From NCBI GenBank assembly GCA_014925825.1, contig JACGCK010000033.1, forward strand, positions 62,001 to 126,000: a stretch of DNA of 64,000 nucleotides, in the 5' to 3' direction. How positions within the stretch are numbered: position 1 is the stretch's first letter; every line of letters begins with the position of its first letter. Below are positions 46,601-57,986 of this stretch, piece by piece. Origin of the DNA: Pholiota molesta (taxonomy: Eukaryota; Basidiomycota; Agaricomycetes; Agaricales; Strophariaceae). Under the pieces are notes generated by a model. That model was not told the origin of the DNA and made no database searches. It saw only the letters and a program-made list of their open reading frames with translations. The translations under genes and the position numbers were made by a program.

Positions 46601-48502
46601 GTTCTTTATGCAGCTATCCAGGTAGGCGTCATAGATATTCGGCCGCCTAGTAAAATGGGCTATCAGCTCTACCAGAGAGAACAGGGAAAGAGGTGTCAAA
46701 GGACACTCACGATGATTTTATGCCTGACAAAGTCATGACCACAACTATCGATTTCTCGCTCAAATATCGCATTGTGGCGAGGAGGCGATCCGTCCATGCT
46801 ACTACATCAACGTCCTTCTCTTTGGTATTCACAGAGGGTAAGGGAGAATATAATCAAACAGAACTTGTTCAACGAGGGCTCTGGAGCACTTTGATCAGCA
46901 CGAACAGGAAATAGTCAGAAGACTACAGGCTGACCGAAGAGCTGGATTTGTAGATGTCATTTGTAGTATCTCATCTGGAATCCAGGCAAATTGCTTCAAT
47001 GCAGAAGAGTCGTTGTTTTCACTGCATGTGTAAATATTGATCAGTAAGTAATAGTGGGGCGAGAGCGGTAACGACATACATTTCTGGCCATGCAAGGCTA
47101 TATAGTTTTCCAATGCTGTTCAAGGCCTCTACACGTACCCCTGGCTAGATTCAAAGAATATAAGAAGAATGAGATTTTAGAATGAGAGGAAAGCGCACCT
47201 TCTTGTCCAACCCTCGCCCTGCAACGGTGCGCAGTTGCTCTTCCGATACATGATGCAAAGCACCTTCATAATCCAGCTGTGAAAACACCTTACACGCTGC
47301 CGCGCGAACCTTGTCATCAGGATCGAAAATCTTGGCCTTGAGCAACTCTAGACCCAAATGTGAGCCCCATCCTGTTAAGCAGCCAGCATATTTACCTTCA
47401 AGGGCTTCCCTAGCCTCGGGCAAGTTCGCCAGCAGAGGGGGTACAGACTCGACGCATTTCAGTCTAACTGGCACCGAAATATCGGCCTTTCTCCCCAGCC
47501 ATGTCGCCCATGTAGCAGGATATTTCCTCACCAGCTCCGGACCGCTCTTCTCCGCTGCGTACATTTCACCCAATGTCTGCGTCGCAATCAAACGTGGAGC
47601 AAGCCCATCCGCGCGTAGTTCCGCTTCAAGAAGGGGTATGACGCTGTGTAGCACGGCAGGACACGCGCGATGCAGGCGCTTGACGAGGTCATGCGCGGTT
47701 GCCGAAGATGCGGAGGTCGCGTCTGCATCGTCGTCAGGTGAGGAGGTAAGAAGGTCGCCAAAGTATTGCGCTACGTGACGTTGGAGGCGATCGGCAGCGG
47801 CGTTGCATACTGCGACGGCCAAGCGGTATCCCGGTTGACTCAGCTGCATGGGTAATGAGGAGGGCATGCAAGGGAAAGGAGCGACCGCTGCTCACCGCGT
47901 TTTTCTCAACGAACTGCGCCATGATGATCTCCAATGCATCGCTCGGTAGTGAATTGCATTCGTCGATAGTGCCACCAGGATGTCGGCCATAAGGATTTCG
48001 ACCTTTTTGGTGAAGTCGCGCTTCACGATTGTAAATAGGTCGCGAAAAATCTCGTGCAGAGCTCGTCCGCCGAAGGCAGATCACACACCAGCACTACACT
48101 CTTCACCGTCGACAGGCTCTCAATCAGGTGGAAGTATTCGTTAAAGTACGGCTCGTCGGGGCCCTTGAACCCGTAGATAGTTGGCGAAAGAAGAACTGGA
48201 AGATATCGCGTAGTTCATTTTGAGTGTAAGGTGCTTCGGGCGCGTAAGGCGCAGAATATCAGCAAGACAGCAAGCTGTGTATGCCTTCACGCCGCGGTCC
48301 TTATGCAGAAGCAATGAGGTATTGACGAGGTCGCTGCGCGCCGTGTTAAGAGAGTTGGTGTCAACGGTTTCCTGGTCGAGCGCAGCGAGCTGCTTGTGCA
48401 ACGTGTTAGCTTCTTGAGCAGCGCATCGGTGGTAACGCCCTTTCCGCCAAGCTTTTCACGAAATGCTAGCCGCTGCTTGGGTGAGCGGGTGTTGGGCGCC
48501 AT
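43663..48502 (-). CDS. PDS5: PDS5, sister-chromatid cohesion regulator (several apparent one-base deletions)
   Basis: HEAT-repeat protein that binds cohesin and controls its loading and release. The start at 48502 gives MAPNTRSPKQRLAFREKLGG. Family text follows: LHKQLAALDQE, CCLADILRL, ELRDIFQFFF, FHLIESLSTVKSVVLV, EIFRDLFTIVKRDF, LPSDALEIIMAQFVEKN, PGYRLAVAVCNAAADRLQRHVAQYF, LIATQTLGEMYA, VRLKCVESVPPLLANL and DPDDKVRAAACKVF. The C-terminus is a basic/acidic tail (KRNISDDEDDDAH, RTQAK, an intron, then ERLEKAATPSDDDDG) ending at 43663. Missing single bases are evident near 48405, 48243, 48170, 48058 and 47967, all within short runs. Exons between 44.1 and 47.1 kb were recognised only in part. 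About 1200 residues are expected. Confidence 0.85.
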
Positions 48503-49360
48503 AGACGGCAATGAGCTCGAAGAAGGTATAAGAGGAGGTTTACCACACTCAGGGAGCAGTCAAGCACGCGTTGTTTGGCTTTATTGCACTGCCACCGCCA
48601 ATCTATCATCCATGTGGCCCAATTTTCGAACCGTTGACAGTAAATCTTCAGAAATCAACTCTTCTGAAAGTCAATGGGCCGAATTTCAATGAGAATCGAT
48701 ATATCATCGCTTCATTTCCAAAGTACGTTATTTTCGCTACGAAAGTGTCCCCAAAAGGCTGATTTTGATTTTTTTTCTCTCCACATATGAGGCTCGCAAG
48801 ACTGTAAATCTCGAAAAAGTAAATTCATCACTTGAGCATTAGGCCAAATTTCTTGGCCAATTTTTGCCTTGCCCCAGGATATAACCTGTGTGGCCAGTGT
48901 GAAAACTTCGGCCAACCTGTCCCATTGTACTACCCCATCCGGATCAATCAAAATAGTACAACATACTCCATTCAATCGTTAACAGGAACTCCTAAGTACA
49001 AGATACTTGGAATGGCAATGCAATGTTAAGCGGATGGCGAAGCTTTTTCTTATCTGGCATCGTAGGCCTGAGCGCACCTACTTAATTTGGCTGGGAATAA
49101 AATTAGAGCATTGCCTCATGTAATTTGAAACCACTGCCAATGTCCGGGCTCCCCGTTTGATTCTAAACAATGGCCCATTTAGTGAAGATTTCCTTATATC
49201 GTAAACACGAGGGTGTAGAAAAATGTTTGGCCTTTGGCGAAGCCATTCCTATCATGGTGAATTAGTGGCGGGTAAAAAGTGGAGCTACACACCTGCGCGT
49301 TTATATAAAGTTTAGGTTGACAATGCGCATTTCTCAGCACCTCATCCATATTCCCCCGAG
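48503..49360. other. Intergenic region with nothing supported
   Basis: Divergent promoters of PDS5 and Cys-rich paralog 2. Short antiparallel ORFs without domains. The TATA box at 49302 is the only element called. Confidence 0.5.
49302..49309 (+). promoter_or_regulatory. TATA box of Cys-rich paralog 2
   Basis: TATATAAA 52-59 bp before the ATG at 49361. Confidence 0.6.
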
Positions 49361-49998
49361 ATGTCTACTAGCATGTCTGCCAATATCTTCGACGCTCTAT
49401 TCAAGGACGCTTGGAACAGAAAACCGACCAACTATCTTTCCGCAGCAATTTATACGATATTCTACAGGCCAATTGGGCGACCTTGACTGTTGAGCAGCTC
49501 AATTTCGTCCGGTTTCATATCGAGACAATCGATCGCTGGCAGCAGGAAGTGGAAGGCAGAGACTCTGCCAACCGGTCTACTGTTCCAAGATCCACTTCTT
49601 TTTTGCACTGTGTCCGCTGCCATGCGCCATTTGTGCAAGGCGATTCGAACGATCCTTGTATCATTCCTCATGTAGTGGACACTACGAATCCCGAGATTAC
49701 CCAATTCCAATCGAAATGTTGTGCAAGAAAGGCTATGGCAGTTGCAAAATGGAACGGAAGATCCTACACCTACAAGGTCTTGGGAGGGCACAAATACTGC
49801 TATGTAGGGACGCATACGACAAATGTTGCAGCCCTGGAACACATTCTGAGAGGAAAACCGGGTTGTAACGGAAAAAATATCTTTCCTTGTCTACAAGTGC
49901 ATGGAGAATGTGTTAGGCCATATGTCCGAGTTGTGGAATGGAGCTTCGCTCAGGATGGGGATTTCTTCCTCAAACGTCCTTGGCTTGATCATGAATGA
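49361..49998 (+). CDS. Small Cys/His-rich orphan protein, paralog 2 (one apparent base deletion)
   Basis: Begins MSTSMSANIFDALFKDAWNRK, clearly paralogous to the gene at 35586 (MSANTYSNNFNALMKDAWARK). The frame then breaks at an AAAA run near 49420, and the paralogous reading continues in the next frame as TDQLSFRSNLYDILQANW to the stop at 49998. One missing A explains it. The Cys/His core is intact: HCVRCHAPFVQGD, PCIIPHVVD, SKCC, CYVGTHTT, KPGCNGKNIFPC and GECVRPYVR. About 212 residues if the base is restored. Function unknown. It is next to paralog 3. Confidence 0.75.
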
Positions 49999-50471
49999 GC
50001 AGGTTCAAGTCACTTTTATCATCGTAATGTACCTGAAAGCAATATTCCCAGGTGTAGACAATTAGTGTTCTATTTTCTCTACATCTTTTTCCCGCAATTT
50101 TATTGCGCATGTTACTCCGTTCTTCAGCAGGCAGGCTAGAGCACCCTCAGATTCAAAGCGCTTATTGCTCTAGTTATAGAGGACACCCTCCTATAGCTAA
50201 GCACGACGGCCACTATATTATTAATTATGCGGGCCAGGGCTCGTGGCAGCTTGAAAACCCACTGCAACTGCGCCTGTCGATACTAATGTGGTTATAATTG
50301 CCTTATTTAGAAATTAGCAGTCTGTCCAAAAATGGTGCTCTTCCACGTAGCTGCTACTCCTATTGCTATACTGATATAGTGTTAATAATGAGTAGGATTG
50401 ACTCATATCAGTGAGTATATAAAATGTAGTTGAACTCAAGTATCATTCAACCCCACCCATCTGTTCCTGGA
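49999..50471. other. Spacer between Cys-rich paralogs 2 and 3
   Basis: Contains the TATA box of paralog 3. Nothing else seen. Confidence 0.5.
50416..50424 (+). promoter_or_regulatory. TATA box of Cys-rich paralog 3
   Basis: TATATAAAA 48-56 bp before the ATG at 50472. The more upstream ATG at 50430 would lie before the expected transcription start, which decides the start codon. Confidence 0.6.
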
Positions 50472-51083
50472 ATGTCTACGACTCCATATAGAACCAACAG
50501 ACTCAAGACCCTCTTGGGCGATATCTGGGCGACCTCCAGGTCTTGGAGCTCTCTGGCATCAGGAATACGGATTATTATACAGGCCCATGGGCCACCGGAC
50601 AGCCAAGAGCAGGCCGACATCATCGATGTCTATAGATTTTGCGCCGATAACCCTCTGTTCGAAGGCGCCCCAGTCCGTATCGAACATTGTGTCCGTTGCC
50701 ATGCCTTATACCGAGCAGGCGACACAGAAAATCCCTGCGTCATTCCTCAAGCGATAGATTCGACAGTGGACAATGTCATAAATCTGGGAGGTCAGCAGTG
50801 GCAATTCCGGTCGAAATGCTGCAATGCTGTTACACTGGTCGGCGACCTCGTTGGGGATAGTTTTATCTTCGGCCGCAGGCGTGCTCTTAACTATTGCTTC
50901 ATAGGGACGCATACAGTGGATTATGCCGAAGTCCAAGAATACTGGAGAAGAAGAAATTGGCAGGTTTGGTACGCAAACATCTGGCCTTGCATGTATGTGG
51001 ATGGTGTTCGGGGATGCACCAGACCCAACTTCCGAGGCGATCCAGGAAAGCTAGCTTTCGACACTGATTTCATGGGGCCTTGA
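50472..51083 (+). CDS. Small Cys/His-rich orphan protein, paralog 3
   Basis: Intronless, 203 residues from MSTTPYRTNRLKTLLGDIW. Diverged from paralogs 1 and 2 but keeps the same core: HCVRCHALYRAGD, PCVIPQAID (His of the PH pair replaced by Gln), FRSKCCNA, CFIGTHTVD, NIWPCMYVDG and C before TRP. The N-terminal helical half is recognisable only by position. Frame is intact. The substitution of one putative metal ligand argues that this His is not essential, or that this copy has changed function. Confidence 0.75.
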   Translation: MSTTPYRTNRLKTLLGDIWATSRSWSSLASGIRIIIQAHGPPDSQEQADIIDVYRFCADNPLFEGAPVRIEHCVRCHALYRAGDTENPCVIPQAIDSTVDNVINLGGQQWQFRSKCCNAVTLVGDLVGDSFIFGRRRALNYCFIGTHTVDYAEVQEYWRRRNWQVWYANIWPCMYVDGVRGCTRPNFRGDPGKLAFDTDFMGP

Positions 51084-52223
51084 GTATAGTGCGCCGGCTA
51101 TACCGTCCTGAAGGCTCGCAACAACAGTCTCAAGAGTAGCAATAATTTTTAATTCTTCTCTACATTTTGGATACAACTAAAGGCTCTTATCACTGTGTAC
51201 TTCGCGATAGTGGCACCGACTTAAAGCCTGACACAAATAATCACTCTAATCCATTCATTAATTTGATCGTGACTCCGATGATAATATGATTTAGCACCCT
51301 CCAATGATATACGGTCTGCGTCCTGGTGTGCGAGAAAATTTGGAGAATTTATGTCTTTATTCAAGTCGCTGAGAAAGGTTCTCCAGGTGAGCAAAAGATC
51401 GGATTCTCCCAGTATTCAGTTTACACAAAATGCGTTCAAGTTCCGCTGTAACCATCGTCTGGCGTGCTTCTATCCAAGTCTATATGTTAAATACAATTCC
51501 AATCTACATCCCATCATCGACATCAATCTCAGAACATCCAAAGGTTGCATGAGAGAAAAGAATACACGATTAATAATGAATAATACGCGTGTACGAAGAT
51601 AGACAGACTGTAGGTGAAAAAATATGAATGTTTGAAAAGAAAATGCAACAGTCGATGAGAATGTATTTATGTACTAATTCGAACTCCTATTGAAGTTCTG
51701 GGTTATGATGCACAATAAAAAGTAAAATAAAAGAAGAAAGAGATGAAGCATTGCGAAGTCAGACTTGGGTTCCGTGATATTGGGTGGTAATCCAAATGCG
51801 TGTAAGGGTGTCTTTGAATTTGTGTGGGTGCATGTTAGGGCCGTGTCGTGTGGGTAATCGTGCTCCTCGGGGAATCGTAATATGTTGGTGGGCTCGTGGA
51901 TGTTGAGCCAGTTAAATGACGAGCAGATGCAGTGCGTATGAGGAGGAACATTAGGTATAAGCGTATATGATATGCAATACATGTCTTGAATCCATTTAGG
52001 TGATTGCAAAGGATATGGGCGTGATAGGTGTTTAATGTTTGAGGGATATCGTTCTAGATAGTGGGTTGGTTGGAGGCCAAGGATGTAGTCGACAGGGAGA
52101 AATCCAGGAAGTAACACGAAGTCGATGGACAATATTTAGAGGACGAAGTGATGAAAAAGAGAGACGAGTGCAGGGCCGAAAAAAAGCTATCTCCAACCCA
52201 CACCAGCCTACAGCCCACTCCAT
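51084..52223. other. Convergent 1.1-kb intergenic region
   Basis: 3' flanks of Cys-rich paralog 3 and HMG-CoA reductase. No supported gene. Confidence 0.5.
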
Positions 52224-55200
52224 TTATTGTGAATAGGGCGGCAAGCTAGTCGTAGACGAAGACGGCGTAAGCGGACCCTGCGGCTTCTTCGGCGTCTCCT
52301 TATCACCCTCCGATGCAAGCTGTCCATGGCCACTGCCAGCAACAACGACCTCCGCGCCAGGCGTCGCAGGTACCGACGCCGCTGGGGTCGTCGTGGTACT
52401 GCGGTTATGCGCCATGTGGGCGCGGATAAGATGACCCGCGGCGAGCGCGCTGAGCAAGGACAGTTCTCCAGCCATGACCGCCGCAGCGATGAGACGCGCG
52501 AGGGCCTGTGCATTGGTGCCTGGGTGCGTAGGGTGTGCGCCGCGCATGCCGAGCATGTCGAGCACGGCCTGCTGTGGGCCGAGAACTGTTCCACCACCGA
52601 CAGTGCCGACTTCGATACATGGCATAGAAACCGTCATAAGCAAGTCTTCGCCATCGTTAACGCTAGAGAAAATAGTCAGAAAAAGGGAGAGCATAAAAGA
52701 GTATAGCCAAAACGTACGCCTCCATTAATGTCATACACATCGAACTCTCCACATTCTGCGCAGGGTCCTGTCCAGTCGCCAAAAATACCGCCGTAAGGAT
52801 ATTCGCCGCATGAGCATTGAACCCTCCAATCGAGCCCGCCATCGCACTACCAACCAAATTCTTCTTCGTGTTCAAGTTCACCAGGCTCGCCACCGTCGTC
52901 TTCAGCACAGTCTTCACCACCTTGCCCGGGATCACAGCCTCCGCCACCACGCTCTTGCCACGGCCCTCGATCCAGTTAATCGCCGCCGGCTTCTTGTCCG
53001 TGCAGTAGTTGCCCGAGAGCGCGAGCACGACCATCGCAGGATACTCCGCCTGCATCGCCTCGAGCGCCTTCTCCGTGCCCTTCGAGATCATGTTCATGCC
53101 CATCGCATCGCCCGTCGCCGTCGCGAAGCGCACGAACAGCGTGCGGCCCGCCATGGCTGTCTTCAGGCTCTTCAGCCTCGCGAAGCGCGACGTGCTCTCG
53201 AACGCGGCCTTGAGTACCGCGTAGCCCTCGCCGCCGTCGATCCACATCTTCGCGTGCGCGGCCATCGTGATCGTCGGGAAGTCGATAGCAGGTCCGCGCG
53301 TCATAGCGTCCTGGGTGAGCACGGTGGTCACACCTCCGCCAGCGTTCAGCGCCTTGCATCCACGCGAAGTCGATGCGACGAGGGTGCCTTCGGCGGTGGC
53401 CATCGGGATGGGGTAGAGGTTGCCGTCGACGTTCAGAGGGCCAGCGATACCGAGAGGAAGGGGGATGTATCCGACAACATTCTCACAGCAAGCTCCAAGG
53501 ACGCGCGAGTAGTCGTAGTTGGCCAATGGGATATCAGCTGTTTCGAGTGTCTGCGTCTTCGATGCACGGGCTGATCATCACCTCGTCAGTATCAGCAACC
53601 CGTATTATTTAGAATAGGACTTACAGATCAACGCCCTCCGGATCCTCACCGCCCGCTCCAGCTCATCCATACCAAGCACCTTCTCCAGCGCATACGCCGC
53701 AATCTTCCCATTCTGCGCCAACAAAATAACCTCTTCATCATTCAGCAGCGCCAACGACGCACTCAGCGGCCGGGGCCCATTCTCAAAGATATCAATGCAC
53801 TCCTCGAGCGAGCGCACGCCCTCCATCGGCGCCTCAGCGCCCTCCTCCGAGGCATCGGACGACAAAGGCGGGGTGATGTTGTTCGGGCGCATAGATGCCG
53901 AGGTGATCGTCAGCCTGCGCGAGTTCGCCTTCGCGATCTGCAGCTTCTTGTCCACATCCTCCAGGGTAAACGTCGCCACAGCCGGAACAACCACCCTCGG
54001 CGCCGACTGCGGTTCGATTCTCGGCTGGGCGTCAAACGCCGGACGCTGCGGCGACGCGGGCGCGGCTGCGACCGTAGATGGCGTTGGGGCAGCAACAACC
54101 TCCTCATGGGTCTTCACATCCGCGCTCTCTTCCTCCGCCTCACCCTCATCCTCGAAGCGGACCGCGCCGCGGACACCAAACTGGCCAGACGGACGCCAAC
54201 TACACCGGCTGCGATACCCTTGAGCAGATACCCATTGAGCGTAATGCTGATCGCAAGGAGGATCGTGATCCATTTGCTCAGGATCGGGTCGCCGACGAGG
54301 CGCGTCCAGCCGTCATGAACGCCTCCACCCGCTCAGAGATATGCTTGGGCATGATTGCGCGGAAGAGACGGAACGGGGCGACCCAGAGAACGAGTGGTCA
54401 GATGAGAGCTTGGACGAAGAGGAGGACAACGCAAGCATCGCCGGGGATGGGACTGCGCGCATATAAACTGGCGGCAACACCTTGACGAAGATATCTCCGG
54501 GAACATCCACAACGGCGTCATCGACGTCACTGTCGTTGGTCGAGTGTGATGACACATCGACAGCGGAGGCATCGACGAGCGCGTTAAGGACGGAGCGGAG
54601 CGCGGGAGCTGTGATATCGACCTTCCTGATGTTAACTTGCGCATTCAGCGACGAAGGCGAGGTGTTATGGCGCGATGGCGTCAGCGGCGTGATAAGATTG
54701 AGGATATGAAGCGTCAAGAACGAAGCAATCTGCCAAAACGCAATCCACATCAGCATCTACCCCTGACTCGTGCGTGCAAACTAAAAGCAAAAAGGCAAAC
54801 AAGAAAGGGACTAACCAAAAGCAACTTCAGTCTCGCGACAGGATTCTCTTGCTTCTGCACACCCGAGCCAATAGCCTTGCCCTTACCCTGCACTCTCATC
54901 TTCTGACCCTTCGCTCCGCGACCAGCCGCATAGCCGTACCAAGTCCTACTCAGGCAGGCCGCTGCCCTTCTCGCCCCGAGGAGCGCGCTCTTCACACGCT
55001 GGCGCAGTGTCTTGGGCGGTGGGGGCACTGCGGCCGGACATGGCCTCTGCAATCTTGCGGTGGCGACGGACGACGTATTGGATGAAATCGAGTTGACGGC
55101 TGCGCGTCATGGCTCGGACCGTCTTGATGCGACGGACCTAAAATAAAATAAAAAGGCACGTGCTGTGAGTATCCGGAGCTTTACGGTAGGAAGTAAGATG

Positions 55201-57273
55201 AAAAATTAAGGATCAACCGTAGATACAGGAACGGACTGCGAACGGCTCTGCGGCGAAAAGGGAAGAAATCAAACGAGAAATATCCGTGATAGAAAACCGG
55301 ACGCAGCAGACGCCACTAGACGAAACAAGTGACAAACGTGCCACTTCCAACATCCGCGAAGATCTCGACATGCACTGCAAGTACAAGAGTCCCCGGGGTG
55401 TAGCCAGTCCAATACAGTGCTATCCAATACGCCCCAGTAATTCATAGAACAAAAGAAAAAAACATGGGCCATAAACAGGGGCATGTCCGAGCACCCACGG
55501 ATATGGCCATCGTCTGGATAGAGCAATACAATCCTTTGACGGCATAGCGCCAAAGCCAGAAGGGAGCTATTGCATCTGCCCAACGACAACAGCCTTCCAT
55601 GCACTGCCAGGCGGAGACAGGCAACACCGAGGCAGACAATCTCCGAAGAAGGACAGATGGCATGTCGGTAGAGGATCGCACAGCACCATGACGTATGTCA
55701 TCGCACCGCGAAGCCATCCTCCGTCAATCCATGTATCGCCCAAAATAAGGGAAGAAAAAAAAGCAGAACCAGGTCTCCAAAAATAGAGACTAAAAAAAGC
55801 AGGGAAATTAGCTCACCTCAACCATGACTCCCAAAATAGCAGCCAAGTAAGTGCACATCAACAGGCAGTCGATAGACAGAATCAGTGCCGCAGAGCGCAC
55901 ACCTCCTTCAACCCTCCGACCTTGCTGTATGCACCGAACGTAAGCACAGCAATCTCCAACAAATAATCCCTGATAATCGGCGCATACACGAGCGTCAAAG
56001 ATCGGTAATGATCTTTGGTGCCGGCTTGAGCATCTGGGTGTTATTATTGCCACTGTCGCCGACGTTGGGGCGCAAGCTCGGTAGGAGAAGTAGCAGTAGC
56101 GCCGGTGGTGGGGTATCCTGAGGCGTTGTCCCAGGACGAGGGACGGCGGGACGGTGAGATGGGGATGGAGGAATACAGCGCGCGCAAGACGGAGGGGCTT
56201 GTCGAAGCCCACCGTGCACACAGGAAGGGAAGCGCCTCGGTCAGCGCAACGGGGTCAATGGGATTTTGATCGCCATTGCAATGGGAGGGCGATTAAAATG
56301 AAGGACAGCGGATGATAAATGGCGAGCGGGAGCCAGAATGATGAGCCCAGCGCCCGCGAGCGGATGAGCAAGAGGTAGAAGGTGGTGTGCATAAGGATAT
56401 AGCCCGCGAGGATGAGCAAATATCGAGTGAATCCGCCTTCTTCGCCAAATCCCAGAAGCGGATAACGAGCGCGCGTGCCGCGTACGCGACCCATTTGCCG
56501 TTGCGCATCTGGTTCAGGGGCACGTTGTCCCCGCCCATCTTGGCCAAGTCCACTTCGAAGCGCACACCGTTCTCGTCGACGAATGTCCGGGGCGATTTAT
56601 CTTGCGCAGATAACGTGTTGTGGTGGTGATTATAGTAATAAGCATGCGCTGCATGGGGCGCCTCGTCGTGCAGGATGGCACCGACCCATTCATCGCGCAT
56701 GCCTGGTTTGAACGCTAGAGTCTGCACGAAGGATTTGCTGCTAGGCTGTTGCGCCTCGAAGCAGTCGGCTCCAGTGCGATGGCACACTGCAGCATACGAG
56801 CGACCCGATGGGGAGCGGAACGCAGTCGTCAAATGCTGGCTGAGGTTCTGTGCGGCCGCGGACAAGGGGCCCTGTGCTAGTGAAAGGGGCTCGTATTCTG
56901 GTGTCTGCAATGCATTGTCAGCCAACAACGGTCCCCAGCGTCCAGTTTCAACGCACCTCTGCGAGCTTGGCCTTGCCTGTGTCAAGATTAATGACAACCT
57001 GCTGAATCTCCAGCACCGTGTCCCTGCTGCCTGCATCTTCGCTGCACTGAGCCATGCGCCCTCCCGCACGCCGACCCACTCGCCGACACGATGCACCGCC
57101 CACGCAGGTTTAACAACGATAGGAGCTACGTGTGCGGGGTCCAGGAAAGTCGAGTTCTTGATAGCTGAAAGGATGTGGAAGTAGCAGAGTGTGCCGAGGA
57201 TGCAGAAGAAGACGATTGTCTCAATGGGTGTGTACGCCGCGTGCAGCGCAAACGGCCTGAACAGCGCGCGCAT
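52224..57273 (-). CDS. HMG1: HMG-CoA reductase (N-terminal half with apparent one-base deletions)
   Basis: ER-membrane enzyme that reduces HMG-CoA to mevalonate with NADPH, the committed step of sterol and isoprenoid synthesis. The start at 57273 ([23 protein letters not shown]) opens the membrane domain with a sterol-sensing-type segment ([21 protein letters not shown], read across a frame break). Linker ([32 protein letters not shown]). The catalytic domain is intact in exons around 52224-54190: [17 protein letters not shown] (Glu), [11 protein letters not shown] (Asp), [16 protein letters not shown] (Lys), [19 protein letters not shown], then, after an intron, [13 protein letters not shown] and [13 protein letters not shown] (His). 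Frame breaks of one base occur near 54310, 54193, 56420, 56281, 56262 and 56223. Mobile module copy B sits ~360 bp upstream of the ATG. Confidence 0.9.
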
Positions 57274-57636
57274 TATGAAGGTCGTCTAGGGGTGGTATAA
57301 CGGTGGAATGTGGGGTAAGAAAGGGGTTTGCAGGTGAGAACACCTGTGTCGTAGTCGTGTCAGTCGGGGGTGGTCGGCACCGTCCGTGAGGTATGTCGCG
57401 GCGTCGCGGTGTTGAACAAGACGTCCACGCGCACCAGAACTGCAGACGAGAGACGAGGAGACGAGGGGAAGGGACCCAGCACGGATGTGGGGAATGTTGT
57501 GGGGACAAAAGTCGTTCGACGAAAGGACCTCTCGCGACTTTTTTATTCAACCTTTGCTATGCCGTCAAATCATAGGACCCCGTGCACCCTGTATCCGCCA
57601 TTTATTTACCGGGCTCCAAATCTATTTGCCTTCATG
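57274..57636. other. HMG-CoA reductase promoter, cut by the mobile module
   Basis: Only 363 bp of native upstream DNA remain between the reductase start codon and the left end of module copy B. No clear TATA box recognised on the minus strand. Confidence 0.5.
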
Positions 57637-57648
57637 TAGACTCGCGAC

Positions 57649-57780
57649 CAGTTCCGTTCTGAGGTGTTCTATTCATGTGTCATCCGAAATGACGGACAGT
57701 TGTTTGTACGTATGTTGTGTATGTTTCTCCGTGCAAACATCAAGCGGACTCTGAAAGGAGCGAACACCTCAGAAGGACTG
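57649..57780. repeat. Imperfect inverted repeat near the left end of module copy B
   Basis: Same 21/19-nt arms as in copy A (57649-57669 with 57762-57780), enclosing about 92 bp. Confidence 0.7.
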
Positions 57781-57986
57781 GAATAAACGGGGCGATTTTA
57801 GGAGGGACCCCCGTTTGTGACTCGGACTTAGAAACATTCGATGCATTTCGAGCTCGGGCAGTGGGCACAACACCAAAAAAATGTCCCCACCACAATACTT
57901 TTATTACACTTTATTCGACAAAAAAATGTAATTGAGACATGGTTGATTTTTTTTTTTTTTGAATAACACAGGTGTTTACATTCTGT

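Noticed and set aside
43663..57273. Calling PDS5 and HMG-CoA reductase pseudogenes
   Set aside because: Frame breaks are single-base losses in short runs with conserved protein on both sides, in genes expected to be essential. Sequence error is the simpler reading.
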